From DYGX01 sp035325905 (lineage in GTDB: Bacteria; Chloroflexota; Anaerolineae; Aggregatilineales; Aggregatilineaceae), in assembly GCA_035325905.1 (NCBI GenBank), contig DAOKYY010000001.1, forward strand, positions 113,910 through 177,909: 64,000 bases of DNA. The letters run 5' to 3'. The position numbers were made by a program, and so were the translations under genes. Positions 9,686-18,783 of the stretch are shown here, in pieces (position 1 is the first letter of the stretch; each line of letters begins with the position of its first letter). The notes below the pieces were generated by a model. That model was not told the DNA's origin. It was given only the letters and a program-made list of their open reading frames with translations, and searched no databases.

Positions 9686-9774
9686 GCGATCCAGCGGTGG
9701 TTCTCCAGCACACTTACATCAATGCACGCCAACAGCGCATCCGTGACAGCTTTCACAGGGCGCGTTGATCATCC

Positions 9775-10353
9775 TTACGATCCTTCCGGCGGTTTTGGAT
9801 TGCGCGACGGCCCGGCGATCCAGGCTGCGCGCAAGCGTTCCATGCCGCTGCGGATACGTGTCTTGATCGTGCCGAGCGGCACATGCAGATAGTCCGCGAT
9901 CTGGCTGTGGCTCATGCCATAGAAATACGCCAGCTCGATTGCCTGGCGCTGGTCGTCGGGCAGCTCATACAGCACCGCGACCAGCGTCGGGCGCAAGTCG
10001 CTGTGCTCGGCGGCAAGGGCTTGCTCCCATCGCTCGCGGTCGCCGTCGATCAGCAGCGTCTGGGCCATCGGGTCGCGGCGCTGCTTGCGAAAAAGGTCAA
10101 TCGCCAGCCGCCGCGTGATGGTCAGCAGCCAGGGGACAAACGCGCCCTTCGCGCTGTCGTAGGTGTGCGCCTTGTCCCACAGGCGCAGAAAGGTGTCCTG
10201 CGTCACCTCTTCCGCCGCCATGCGATCGTTCAAGACGCGGTAGGCGACTGAGTAGACCAGCGACGCGTAGCGCGCGTGCAGCTCCAGCAGCGCGGCCTCG
10301 TCAGCCTGGTCGATACGTTTCAGAAGCTGGGCGTCCGTCAGTATGAGCGTCAT
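9775..10353 (-). CDS. ECF RNA polymerase sigma factor (SigK-like)
   Basis: A sigma-70 family ECF protein of 192 residues from the ATG at 10353. Region 2 is clear (LHARYASLVYSVAYRVLNDRMAAEEVTQDTFLRLW). Region 4 ends the protein (LPDDQRQAIELAYFYGMSHS, then QIADYLHVPLGTIKTRIRSG). An in-frame ATG at 10422 would add 23 residues, but it directly abuts a TATAGT -10-like box (10423-10428), which would put it upstream of the transcript start. I therefore prefer 10353, whose ribosome-binding site is weak. The RskA-type anti-sigma gene follows 89 bases later and is presumably co-transcribed. The regulon is unknown; such sigma factors often autoregulate. Confidence 0.9.
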   Translation of the reverse strand: MTLILTDAQLLKRIDQADEAALLELHARYASLVYSVAYRVLNDRMAAEEVTQDTFLRLWDKAHTYDSAKGAFVPWLLTITRRLAIDLFRKQRRDPMAQTLLIDGDRERWEQALAAEHSDLRPTLVAVLYELPDDQRQAIELAYFYGMSHSQIADYLHVPLGTIKTRIRSGMERLRAAWIAGPSRNPKPPEGS

Positions 10354-10815
10354 AACCCGCAGCGAATCCGCGTAAGCGCACGATGGCGTGCGGCAGCGCG
10401 CCGCATCCGCCAACTGCTCCATACTATAGCATAAGAGATTGCCCAGGCGTCAGAGCAGCCAGAGTATTGCGGCGTAACACAGAGGTCTGTTTGCCGTGAG
10501 CAATGAGCCGCCACGCACTATGAAAGGCACTATGCCCAAACCTCCGCAGGCCGGAATTTGGCGGTTTGCCTAAGCCTGATCCGGCCCGCTTCGCGCCGGG
10601 GGGTGCGGCGCGCAGTGTTTGTACGCATTTGCTAATTTATTATCTCCTGATTCCCTTTTACTCTTGGTTTACCCTGGCGTCCTCCAGGCTTCCGCCGGTT
10701 TCCGTCTCCTACCGCCGTGAGATCGCTCAAACATTTTTATGCCAGCCCTTCCGGCGAGCTGGCTTGCGCAGCCACACCCTATCACAGACTGGCATCGAAC
10801 AAGGGGAGCAATCGG
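10354..10815. other. Divergent intergenic region between the ECF sigma gene and gltB
   Basis: This stretch of 462 bases holds the upstream regions of two divergent genes. On the minus strand TATAGT (10423-10428) is a plausible -10 for the sigma gene with no good -35. An AT-rich patch at about 10620-10680 could hold the gltB promoter, but I cannot assign clear hexamers. No credible gene is seen; short frames here lack a ribosome-binding site and family resemblance. Confidence 0.5.
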
Positions 10816-13800
10816 ATGCTAACACCGCAGATTCGAACGGATACCTCACCCGAGCAGCCCTATGGCGCCGAGCATGACGCCTGCGCGCTGATTCTGAGCG
10901 TTCGCAAGCGCGGCGAAAGCACCTACGGCACGCTGAAGCGCGCGCTAGGCGCGCTGGCGAATATGGGCCATCGCACCGGCTTTGTCGACGGCGAAGGCGA
11001 CGGCGCGGGCGTGCAGACCGACATCCCGCGCGAGCTGTGGGCGCGCCGCCTGAGCCGCAACGGGCTGCGCGCCTCGCTGGCGACCGATCCCGGTTTCTGG
11101 ATGGGGCACGTGTTCATCCCACGTGCACTGGACCTGCAAACCGTGCGGGAACGCCTGCACGAAGGGTTTGCCGCCGCCGGGCTGCAAATGCTGATCGACC
11201 AGCCGGGCCGGGTCAGGCCGGAGGCGCTTGGCCGCCAGGGCAGCATCGATCCGCCGCGCTTCTGGCAGATCGCGGGCTGCTCTGACGCTACAGATGTCGA
11301 GGCGCGCCTGCTGCGCGCTCAGACCGCGCTCGAACAGGCGCTTCAGGTCCATTTCGCCTCGCTCAGCACGACGACGGTTGTCTACAAGGCGCGCGGCTCA
11401 GTCGAGATGCTGATGCGCTACTACCCCGACCTGCAGGATCGCAGCTATCACACCGCGATGGCGCTCTGCCACGCGCGCTATTCGACCAACACCGTCTCCA
11501 GCTTCGAGCGCGTGCAGCCCTTCGCCCTGCTCGGGCACAACGGCGAGATCAACACCATCAGCCGCTTCCGCCAGGAGGCCACGCAGCTTGGCGTGGCGCT
11601 CGACCCCGGCAGCTCCGACTCACAGGACGTGGACCGCATGCTGCACACCCTTTGCGCGCAGCACGGGCTGGACCCGATCGAGGCGCTGGAGCTGCTCTTT
11701 CCGCCGGTCCCGCACGAGCTAGACCTGATGCCACCGCCCCTGCGCGAGGCGTACACGCATCTGCGGCACGCGTTCGGCCCGTATGCGCAAGGCCCGGCGG
11801 CGATTGTCGCCCGCGCCGGAGATATCGCGGTCGGCGGCGTGGACGCGCTGGGTCTGCGCCCGCTATGGTTCATCGAAACCGAGAAGGAATACGTACTCAG
11901 CTCGGAGCGCGGCGTGCTGCACCTGGAGACGATGGTCCGCGACGCGCGCCCGCTGGCGCCCGGCGAGCGAATCGCGCTCGTCGTCCGGCGCGGGCAGGGC
12001 GTGGACATTCTGGATCACGCCGCCATCCGCCGCCACGTCGCCGGGCAGGTCCACCAGCGCCAACTGCCGCCAGTTGCGGCGGCGCCGTGGCGCGTATGGG
12101 ACACGTCTGAGTCTCCGGGGGGCGGCGAGTTCGGCCCGCCTTCGCCCGGCGGCGCGCCGGTGCAGACGCACGTCCGCCGCGCCGTCGAGCGCGCGCTGCT
12201 TTCGGTCGCCGAGATGGTCGAGCCAATCGCCCTGCCCTGGCACGCTCCCGCGCGCGTCCCGACGATTGACACGACCGTTCTGGCCGCGACCGGCTGGAAT
12301 CGCGAGCACCTGCAAGAGATCGAATCCTTAGCAGCAGAGGGTAAGGACCTCGTCGGCTCGCTGGGGCACGACGGCCCGCTCGCGGTCCTGAGCCGCAACC
12401 GGGTCAACCTCGCCGACTTCTACAAGGAAACGGTCGCGGTCGTCACCAACCCGGCCATCGACCGCGAGCGCGAAACCGAGGCGTTCGCCACCAAGACCCT
12501 GGTCGGCGTGCGCCCCAGCCTGAGCCGCGCTCCTGAGCCGGACGATCTGCTGATCGTGCTGGAAACGCCGCTGCTGCCAGGCGGGCATCCTAACCTGGGC
12601 GACGAGGCGCTGGCGCATGAGATCGCAGGGGGCCTGGGCACGCTCACCATCGACGAGCTGATCGGGCAATTTGGCCCGCGCGCGGCGATTCTGCCGCTGG
12701 CCGTCCGCGAAGGCGAGGACGTGCGGCAGGCGCTCGACCGGCTGGCGGCGGACGCGATCGCGGCGGTGCGTGACGGCGCGCAGTGCGTGGCGCTGGACGA
12801 CTCCGCCATGCTGGAGCGCGGGCTGGGCTGGCTCGACCCGCACCTGGCGACGGCGATTGTCGACCGGGCGTTGCGCGAGGCCCCGGCGGACGACAACTTG
12901 CGGCGCCGCGCCGGGATCGTGGTGCGCAGCGCCAGCATCCGCACGCTGCACGATATCGCGCTGCTGTGCGGCTTCGGCGCGGACGCGATCAGCCCTTACG
13001 CCATGCTGCTCGCGGGGATCGGCGCCAACAAGTCGAAGACCGCGATCCAGGACGAGCACGAGCTGATCGAGCGGCAGCGACGGCTGCTGACCTCATTGAC
13101 ACACGGGCTGGAGAAGGTCATCTCGACCATCGGCTGTCACGAGTTGCGCGGCTATGGGCGCTTGTTCAGCGCGATCGGGCTGGCGCCGAGCCTGGCCGAG
13201 GCGCTCGATACGCCAAATTATTTCGGCAGCGAGCAGGTCGGTCTCACCTGGGAGCGGCTGAATCGCGAAGCGGACGAGCGCCGGGCGGAGTTGCGCGGCG
13301 AAGCCAAAGCGCAGCTCGCCCGTGTCGACCGCTTCTACCCCAAGTTCTGGAAGAAGGCCGAGGCCGTCGCGCACGGCGAGATGACGCTCGACGAGTTCAT
13401 CGCGTTCTATCGTGAGCTGACCGTCGATGTGCCGGTCGCGCTGCGCCATGTGATAGGGTTCATGCCGCTGAACAGCGCCGTCGACCCGGACACCGTCGAT
13501 CTCGGCGTCGGCCATCATGACCTGCCAGTGCTCATCAGCGCCATGTCATTCGGCTCGCAAGGCGAGCTGGCCTACCGCGCCTACGCCGAAGCGGCGCGAC
13601 AGCTCAATATCCTGTGCGTCAACGGCGAGGGCGGCGAGCTACCCGACATGATGGACGGGCGCTACACGCTCAACCGGGGTCAGCAAGTCGCCTCCGGGCG
13701 CTTTGGGGTGAACGCGCAATTCCTGAACTCCGCCTGCGTGCTGGAGATCAAGATCGGGCAGGGCGCGAAGCCCGGCGAAGGCGGGCTGCTGCCTGGCTAT

Positions 13801-15465
13801 AAGGTGACGCCTCAGGTTGCTGAGGCCCGCCGCACCTCCCCGTACGTTACGCTGATCTCCCCCTCCAACAACCACGACATTTATTCCATCGAAGACCTGG
13901 CTCAATTAATCGAGGAACTGAAGACCGTCAACCCGCAGGCTCGCGTCTCGGTCAAGATTCCGGTCGTGCCCGGCGTCGGGATTATCGCGGTTGGCGTGGC
14001 GAAGGCCGGAGCGGACATCATCGATCTGACCGGCTACGACGGCGCGACCGGCGCGGCCCGCAAGCACGCCTTGCAGTACGTTGGGCTGCCCACCGAGATC
14101 GGCGTGATCCAGGCGCACCGCGCGCTGATCGACGCCGGGCTGCGCGACCGGGTCGAGCTATGGTGCGATGGCGGCATGAAGACCGGCTCCGACGCCGTCA
14201 AGATGATTCTGCTCGGCGCCAACCGGGTCGGTTTTGCGACGATGGCGATGGTCGCAATGGGCTGCACGATCTGCCGCAAGTGTAACGAAGGCACGTGTCA
14301 CGTCGGGATCACCACCCACATCAAAACGGTTGAGGAAGCCCAGGCGCAGGGGATCAAGAGCTTTGAGCCGCGCGATCCGGCCCTGGCCGTCGAAGGGATC
14401 GTGCGCGTGTTCGGCGCGATTGGCGAGGAGATGCGCCGCCTGACCGCTCGGCTCGGCGCGACCCGGCTGCAAGACCTCGTCGGGCGGGCCGATCTGCTGG
14501 AACAGGTCGATTGCCTGGACATGGTCGATCTGAGCGCGATGTGCGCGTATCACCCGATGAAAGCGCGCCCCGAAGCCGAGCCGGGCGTGGGCCGCCGTCT
14601 GACGCGCCCCCGCAATATGCTGACCAAGCTGATCACGGATTTGGCGGTCTCGGCGCTGGACGACAGCGAGCGCGAGGCAACCTACCAGGATGAGGCGATG
14701 GCCTATGACCGGGCGCTCGGCTCGCACCTGGCGGGCGAGATGGTCCGCAACAGCGCCCTGTCGTCGCGGATCGACCGGATGCACCTCAACTTCGGGCCGT
14801 CGTCGCTGGCCGGAAACGGGTTCGCCGCCTGGACGATCGACCGGCTTGACATCCTGATCGAAGGCGGCGCGCAGGACGGCGCGGCGAAGGGCGCCAACGG
14901 CGGGCGCGTGGCGATCATGAAGGGGCTGAATCACAATGGCCTGCGGCTGGATGGCAGCGTCGGCAAGAGCTTCGCCTACGGCGCGCAGCGCGGGACGCTG
15001 ATCGTGCAGGGCGACGCCGACTCGCGTGCCTGCGTGCGACTCTCCGGCGCGGACGTGATCTTCGGCGGCGAGCTAACCCAGCCCATTGACGACAGCGAAG
15101 GGGTGCTCGGCACGCGCGCTAACCTCAAGGGCTTCGCGTGCGAGTACATGACCTCGGGCCGCGTGGTCATCCTGGGCGATCCTGGCCCCTACGCCTTCGC
15201 CGGGATGACCGGCGGCGTGGTCTACCAGCAGCTCAGCCCGGAGCTAGGGCTGGACGAGCGCGCGTTGCGCCGCCGCCTGGGCCGGGGCGCGAAGGTCGCC
15301 ATCCAGCCGCTGGAGGACGGGGATATCGCGTCATTGCAGGAGCTGCTGGCGGCCTACATCACCGCGCTGGAGCAGACCGACCAGCTCGACACCGCCGACC
15401 GCATCCACGCGCTCGCACGGACCTGGGTGCTCCAGCAGCGTTTCGTCAAGATCGTGCCAGCCTGA
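10816..15465 (+). CDS. gltB: Glutamate synthase large subunit
   Basis: A 1549-residue protein that makes glutamate from glutamine and 2-oxoglutarate. The order is a class II glutaminase domain with the putative N-terminal nucleophile Cys in HDACALIL after a short propeptide, a central domain, and the FMN-binding barrel. The barrel starts near PVLISAMSFGSQGELAYRAY, then NGEGGE, GQGAKPGEGGLLPGYKV and KIPVVPGVGIIAVGVAKAGA. A cysteine cluster, GCTICRKCNEGTCHVGI, would bind 3Fe-4S. The C-terminal GxGxG beta-helix domain closes the protein (VQGDADSRACVRLSGADVIF). The ATG at 10816 follows AAGGGGAGC; the longer frame upstream has no such signal. No gltD small subunit lies in the window, so the electron donor must come from elsewhere. 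Its glutamate could feed the arginine operon that follows. Confidence 0.95.
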   Translation: MLTPQIRTDTSPEQPYGAEHDACALILSVRKRGESTYGTLKRALGALANMGHRTGFVDGEGDGAGVQTDIPRELWARRLSRNGLRASLATDPGFWMGHVFIPRALDLQTVRERLHEGFAAAGLQMLIDQPGRVRPEALGRQGSIDPPRFWQIAGCSDATDVEARLLRAQTALEQALQVHFASLSTTTVVYKARGSVEMLMRYYPDLQDRSYHTAMALCHARYSTNTVSSFERVQPFALLGHNGEINTISRFRQEATQLGVALDPGSSDSQDVDRMLHTLCAQHGLDPIEALELLFPPVPHELDLMPPPLREAYTHLRHAFGPYAQGPAAIVARAGDIAVGGVDALGLRPLWFIETEKEYVLSSERGVLHLETMVRDARPLAPGERIALVVRRGQGVDILDHAAIRRHVAGQVHQRQLPPVAAAPWRVWDTSESPGGGEFGPPSPGGAPVQTHVRRAVERALLSVAEMVEPIALPWHAPARVPTIDTTVLAATGWNREHLQEIESLAAEGKDLVGSLGHDGPLAVLSRNRVNLADFYKETVAVVTNPAIDRERETEAFATKTLVGVRPSLSRAPEPDDLLIVLETPLLPGGHPNLGDEALAHEIAGGLGTLTIDELIGQFGPRAAILPLAVREGEDVRQALDRLAADAIAAVRDGAQCVALDDSAMLERGLGWLDPHLATAIVDRALREAPADDNLRRRAGIVVRSASIRTLHDIALLCGFGADAISPYAMLLAGIGANKSKTAIQDEHELIERQRRLLTSLTHGLEKVISTIGCHELRGYGRLFSAIGLAPSLAEALDTPNYFGSEQVGLTWERLNREADERRAELRGEAKAQLARVDRFYPKFWKKAEAVAHGEMTLDEFIAFYRELTVDVPVALRHVIGFMPLNSAVDPDTVDLGVGHHDLPVLISAMSFGSQGELAYRAYAEAARQLNILCVNGEGGELPDMMDGRYTLNRGQQVASGRFGVNAQFLNSACVLEIKIGQGAKPGEGGLLPGYKVTPQVAEARRTSPYVTLISPSNNHDIYSIEDLAQLIEELKTVNPQARVSVKIPVVPGVGIIAVGVAKAGADIIDLTGYDGATGAARKHALQYVGLPTEIGVIQAHRALIDAGLRDRVELWCDGGMKTGSDAVKMILLGANRVGFATMAMVAMGCTICRKCNEGTCHVGITTHIKTVEEAQAQGIKSFEPRDPALAVEGIVRVFGAIGEEMRRLTARLGATRLQDLVGRADLLEQVDCLDMVDLSAMCAYHPMKARPEAEPGVGRRLTRPRNMLTKLITDLAVSALDDSEREATYQDEAMAYDRALGSHLAGEMVRNSALSSRIDRMHLNFGPSSLAGNGFAAWTIDRLDILIEGGAQDGAAKGANGGRVAIMKGLNHNGLRLDGSVGKSFAYGAQRGTLIVQGDADSRACVRLSGADVIFGGELTQPIDDSEGVLGTRANLKGFACEYMTSGRVVILGDPGPYAFAGMTGGVVYQQLSPELGLDERALRRRLGRGAKVAIQPLEDGDIASLQELLAAYITALEQTDQLDTADRIHALARTWVLQQRFVKIVPA

Positions 15466-15527
15466 TTACCCGATCCAGAGAGGCGGCGGCTTGTGCATTT
15501 CAGACAATACAAATGGCCTGTCGGGGA

Positions 15528-15556
15528 TTGCCGGCGCGCGATCCGTGTGCTAACCT
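15528..15556 (+). promoter_or_regulatory. Predicted promoter of the arginine operon
   Basis: TTGCCG (15528-15533), a 17-base spacer and TAACCT (15551-15556) precede the arginine leader peptide by about 14 bases. The predicted transcript would start around 15563, so the leader peptide would be nearly leaderless. The hexamers are moderate matches. Confidence 0.5.
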
Positions 15557-15564
15557 TAGCACAC
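15545..15564 (+). promoter_or_regulatory. Perfect palindrome over the argC promoter, possible operator
   Basis: GTGTGCTAACCTTAGCACAC has 9-bp arms around CC and overlaps the predicted -10 element, a position that would suit a repressor site. It does not resemble an ArgR box, so the binding protein is unknown. Confidence 0.5.
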
Positions 15565-15569
15565 GAACC

Positions 15570-15662
15570 ATGCCATACAGGATCGCTTTCGTGGAATACC
15601 TGAGCAGCCTCCGCCGTCTTCCCCGCCGCCGCCCGGCTCTCCCCTGTGGGGGTCCGGCATAG
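15570..15662 (+). CDS. Arginine-rich leader peptide of the arginine operon
   Basis: A 30-codon open frame from ATG 15570 to TAG 15660-15662. Arginine codons are clustered late in the frame: residues 15-16 (CGC CGT) and 19-21 (CGC CGC CGC) within LRRLPRRRPA. Such a run is the hallmark of a leader peptide that senses charged tRNA-Arg. The frame ends inside the RNA segment that can pair with the terminator stem in front of argC. No Shine-Dalgarno sequence is visible, which fits a transcript starting only a few bases upstream. The peptide itself is probably not functional; translation of it would be the sensor. Confidence 0.7.
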   Translation: MPYRIAFVEYLSSLRRLPRRRPALPCGGPA

Positions 15663-15734
15663 TTGTGCTGGCGCGGAACCGACGACCGTAAGCAGCGCAG
15701 ACCATCGCCCTCGGACCCCTCCGGGGGCGATTTT
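15633..15734 (+). promoter_or_regulatory. Arginine attenuator: alternative RNA hairpins upstream of argC
   Basis: Three mutually exclusive pairings are visible. A leader hairpin (CCGG 15633-15636 with 15654-15657, and CCCC 15641-15644 with 15648-15651) uses the end of the leader-peptide frame. An antiterminator pairs GGGGTCCG (15649-15656) with CGGACCCC (15712-15719). A terminator stem of 12 bp with a CCCC loop (15704-15715 with 15720-15731) runs into TTTT (15731-15734). A ribosome stalled at the Arg codons 15624-15632 would block the first hairpin, allow the antiterminator and permit read-through into argC. A ribosome that reaches the stop would cover segment 2 and let the terminator form. 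This is the classical attenuation logic, read directly from the sequence. Confidence 0.75.
15704..15734 (+). terminator. Attenuator terminator in front of argC
   Basis: Twelve base pairs (one G-T wobble) close a CCCC loop and are followed by TTTT, ending eight bases before an ATG at 15742. It could also act as a distant terminator for gltB, which ends 238 bases upstream, but the overlapping antiterminator argues for attenuation. Confidence 0.8.
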
Positions 15735-15780
15735 CGTTAGGATGGAGACAATCGATGATTGGGCAGTGGGGCTTGCCGCT

Positions 15781-16791
15781 ATGACCGTCAACGTAGGCAT
15801 CTACGGCGCAACCGGATACACCGGGCTGGAGCTGGCTCGCCTGCTCGAAGCGCACCCCTCGGCGACTCTCCGTTTCGCGACGTCGGAAGGCTCGGCGGGC
15901 ACCAGCCTGCGCGCCAGCCACCCGCTCGCGCCGGACCTGCCGCTCGTCGCTTCGGTGGACGCGCCGCTCGACCAGGTCGATGCGGTGTTCCTGTGCCTGC
16001 CCCACACGCAGTCCGCGCCAATCGCCGCTCGCGCGCTGGCGCAGGGGGTGCGCGTGGTGGACCTCTCCGCCGACCTGCGGATTGACGACCCGGCCATCTA
16101 CGAGCGCTGGTACAAGGTCGCGCATCCCGCGCCCAACCTGCTCCCGGCTCCCTATGGCCTGCCGGAGCTGAACCGCCTGCGCCTGCTCGGCGCGGAATGC
16201 GTCGCCAACCCCGGCTGCTACGCGACCGCGCTGCTGCTGGCGACTGTGCCGCTGGCGCGCGCGGACCTGTTTGTGCCCGGCGCTCCGCTGATCATCGACG
16301 CCAAGTCGGGCGTGTCGGGCGCGGGGCGCTCGCCCAAGCAGCACCTGCTGTTCGGCGAGGTGCAGGGGAACTTCTCGCCCTACAACATCGGGCGCGGGCA
16401 CCGGCATCTGGCCGAGGTCGAGCAGGAATTGGCGCGGGCAGGCTACGACGGTGGCGCGCTCATTTTCGCGCCCCACCTGCTGCCCACCGATCGGGGCATC
16501 CTCGCGGCGGTTTACGCGCAGGTAACTGATCTCGACGCCGCTCAGAGCGCCATCCGCGAGACGTACACGGGCGAGCCGCTGGTCTGCGTGCTGCCGCCCG
16601 GCGAGCTGGCGACGCTGGCGCACGTGGTCCGCACGCCGCGCGCCGTCCTCTCGCTAACGCCGAGCGCGGGCAATGTGCTGATCGTAATGGCGGCGCTCGA
16701 CAACCTGTTGAAGGGCGCGGCCTCGCAGGCGGTGCAGAACTTCAACCTGATGCTGGGCTTTCCAGAGACAACCGGCCTGCTGCCCGCATGA
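15781..16791 (+). CDS. argC: N-acetyl-gamma-glutamyl-phosphate reductase
   Basis: The 336-residue enzyme catalyses the NADPH-dependent reduction of N-acetylglutamyl phosphate, the third step of arginine synthesis. The N-terminal Rossmann motif is VGIYGATGYTGLELARLL. The catalytic cysteine is predicted at C146 in VANPGCYATALLL. The segment HRHLAEVEQEL carries the family histidine region. I chose ATG 15781, whose product begins exactly where ArgC proteins usually do, with GTGGGG about ten bases upstream. An in-frame ATG at 15742 would add 13 residues and lies almost on the attenuator terminator. The gene heads an arginine operon, with argB 16 bases downstream, and should be controlled by the attenuator upstream. 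Confidence 0.93.
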   Translation: MTVNVGIYGATGYTGLELARLLEAHPSATLRFATSEGSAGTSLRASHPLAPDLPLVASVDAPLDQVDAVFLCLPHTQSAPIAARALAQGVRVVDLSADLRIDDPAIYERWYKVAHPAPNLLPAPYGLPELNRLRLLGAECVANPGCYATALLLATVPLARADLFVPGAPLIIDAKSGVSGAGRSPKQHLLFGEVQGNFSPYNIGRGHRHLAEVEQELARAGYDGGALIFAPHLLPTDRGILAAVYAQVTDLDAAQSAIRETYTGEPLVCVLPPGELATLAHVVRTPRAVLSLTPSAGNVLIVMAALDNLLKGAASQAVQNFNLMLGFPETTGLLPA

Positions 16792-16807
16792 GCGACAGGA
16801 GCATCCA

Positions 16808-17569
16808 ATGAACCCAACACCGTCAGGCGCGCTTCCGGTCGTCGTCAAGATCGGCGGCAACGAGATGGACCAGCCCGGCTTCTTCGACCAGCTTGCCCAG
16901 GCTATCACGGGGCTTCAGCAGCGCACGCCGTGCATTGTCGTGCATGGCGGCGGGCGCGCGATCAACCGCCTGCAAGAGCGGCTGGGGCTGCAAGCAGTCT
17001 ATCATGAGGGCCAGCGCGTCACGGACGAGGCCGCGCTCGAAGCCGTCGAGATGGTGCTGTCCGGCGTCGTGAACAAGCAGATCGTGCTCGCGCTGCTGCG
17101 CGCCGGGGTGGATGCGATCGGGCTGAGCGGCGTGGATCGCGGCCTGCTGGCGGTCGAGCCGTGGGCGCCGGAGATGGGCCGCGTGGGCCGCATCGTGCAT
17201 GTCCGCACTGCCCCGCTGTTCGAGCTATGCGCGCAGAACGTCGTCCCGGTCATCTCCCCCATCTCGGCTGGGCCGGACGGCACCTACAATGTCAACGCCG
17301 ATCACGCCGCCGGGGCGATTGCCGCCGCGCTGCACGCGGCGCACGCCGCCTTCGTGACCAATGTGCCGGGCGTGCGCGTAGGCGAGACGATCGCGGCGGC
17401 GCTGTCCGTCGCCGAAGTCGAGAGCCTGATCGCGCAGGGCGTGATCAGCGGCGGCATGATTCCAAAAGTCCGGGCGGCGCTGGCGGCAGTCGCGCAGGGC
17501 GTCCGCCAGGCCGTGATCACCGATCTGCCCGGCCTCGCCGCCGGGACCGGGACCGTCTTCGTCGCGTGA
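16808..17569 (+). CDS. argB: Acetylglutamate kinase
   Basis: A 253-residue amino-acid kinase that phosphorylates N-acetylglutamate, the second step of arginine synthesis. The glycine-rich phosphate-binding stretches VVKIGGNE near the start and VVHGGGRAINRL at about residues 40-52 are clear. The downstream TYNVNADHAAGAIAAAL and GGMIPKVRAAL segments are typical of the family. It lacks the long N-terminal helix linked to arginine feedback inhibition in hexameric ArgB proteins, so allosteric control may be weak, which would fit reliance on attenuation. Start ATG 16808 follows GACAGGAGC. It lies between argC and argD in one operon. Confidence 0.93.
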   Translation: MNPTPSGALPVVVKIGGNEMDQPGFFDQLAQAITGLQQRTPCIVVHGGGRAINRLQERLGLQAVYHEGQRVTDEAALEAVEMVLSGVVNKQIVLALLRAGVDAIGLSGVDRGLLAVEPWAPEMGRVGRIVHVRTAPLFELCAQNVVPVISPISAGPDGTYNVNADHAAGAIAAALHAAHAAFVTNVPGVRVGETIAAALSVAEVESLIAQGVISGGMIPKVRAALAAVAQGVRQAVITDLPGLAAGTGTVFVA

Positions 17570-17580
17570 GGGCTATGCCG

Positions 17581-18783
17581 ATGGAAACCCAGCTTGTGAA
17601 CAGCACTGTCGAGAAATCTGCCGAGCATGTGCTTGGCACCTACATCCGCGCGCCGTTCGTGCTGGAGCGCGGCGCGGGCATGTGGGTGTTCGATACCGAA
17701 GGCCGCGCGTACCTGGACTTCGGCGCAGGGATTAGCGTCAACAACCTGGGCCATTGCGATCCGGGTGTTGTAGCGGCGGTGACGGATCAGGTCACGCGGC
17801 TGTCGCACACCTGCAACCTGTACCACACCGCGCCCCAGGCCGATCTGGCCGAGATGCTGTGTCGCAGCAGCTTCGCGGACAAGGTCTATTTCGCCAACTC
17901 CGGCGCGGAAGCGATTGAAGCAGCCATCAAATTTGCCCGCAAGTATGCTCTCGTCACGCACGGTCCCGGCAAAACCGGGATCGTGGCGTTTCATGGGGCG
18001 TTTCACGGGCGCACCGCCGGGGCGCTGGCCCTGACGCCCAAAGAACGCTATCAGGCTCCGTTCCGCCCGCTGATGCCCGGCGCGACCTACGCGCCATTCA
18101 ACGATTGCGATGCCGCGCTGCGCGTGATCGGGCCGGAGACCTGCGCCGTGTTTGTCGAACCGGTTCAGGGTGAGGGCGGGATTTACCCGGCGGACCCGGC
18201 GTTTCTGCGCGCGCTGCGCGACGCCTGCGACGCGGTCGGCGCGCTGCTGGTCTTCGACGAGATTCAGTGTGGCGTCGGGCGAACCGGCACGCTGTGGGCC
18301 TACGAGCAGACTGGCGTCGTGCCGGATATGCTGACCGCCGCGAAGGCGCTGGGGGGCGGGCTGCCCATCGGCGCGACCCTGTTGACCGATCGCGTCGCCG
18401 CCGTGCTGGAGCCGGGCGATCACGGCAGCACCTTCGCCGGAGGGCCGGTCGTCTGCCGGGCGGCGCTGGCCGTGCTGGCGCATATCGACGCCCCGGCGTT
18501 TCTCGCTCACGTCCGCGAAATGGGCGCGCTGCTGGTCGAACGCCTGGGCGCGATCCAATCCCCGCACATCCGCGAGGTGCGCGGGCTGGGCCTGATGATC
18601 GGGGTCGAGCTGGACATCGAGGTTGCGCCGCTTATCGCCGGAGGGTGGAGTCGCGGCGTGCTCATGCTTAACGCCGGGACGCACGTGCTGCGCCTGCTGC
18701 CGCCGCTGATCGTCGAGCCGGATCACATTGAGCGGCTCGTCAGCGCGCTTGACGCCATGCTGTGGGAGATCGACGCCGTATGA
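17581..18783 (+). CDS. argD: Acetylornithine aminotransferase
   Basis: A PLP-dependent class III aminotransferase of 400 residues that converts N-acetylglutamate semialdehyde to N-acetylornithine. The PLP lysine is predicted at K255 in MLTAAKALGGGLPIGA. Other family marks are YLDFGAGISVNNLGHC near the N-terminus, YFANSGAEAIEAAIKFARKY and VFDEIQCGVGRTG. I prefer ATG 17581 because GTGAGGG, which includes the argB stop codon, lies eight bases upstream; the ATG at 17575 is too close. The open frame continues far upstream, but that part is antisense-like overlap with argB. The gene's stop overlaps the next start (ATGA), showing translational coupling. Confidence 0.93.
   Translation: METQLVNSTVEKSAEHVLGTYIRAPFVLERGAGMWVFDTEGRAYLDFGAGISVNNLGHCDPGVVAAVTDQVTRLSHTCNLYHTAPQADLAEMLCRSSFADKVYFANSGAEAIEAAIKFARKYALVTHGPGKTGIVAFHGAFHGRTAGALALTPKERYQAPFRPLMPGATYAPFNDCDAALRVIGPETCAVFVEPVQGEGGIYPADPAFLRALRDACDAVGALLVFDEIQCGVGRTGTLWAYEQTGVVPDMLTAAKALGGGLPIGATLLTDRVAAVLEPGDHGSTFAGGPVVCRAALAVLAHIDAPAFLAHVREMGALLVERLGAIQSPHIREVRGLGLMIGVELDIEVAPLIAGGWSRGVLMLNAGTHVLRLLPPLIVEPDHIERLVSALDAMLWEIDAV

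Noticed and set aside
15545..15564. The argC palindrome as a CIRCE (HrcA) element
   Set aside because: The half-sites are in the wrong order and separated by only two bases; CIRCE has TTAGCACTC, nine bases, GAGTGCTAA.
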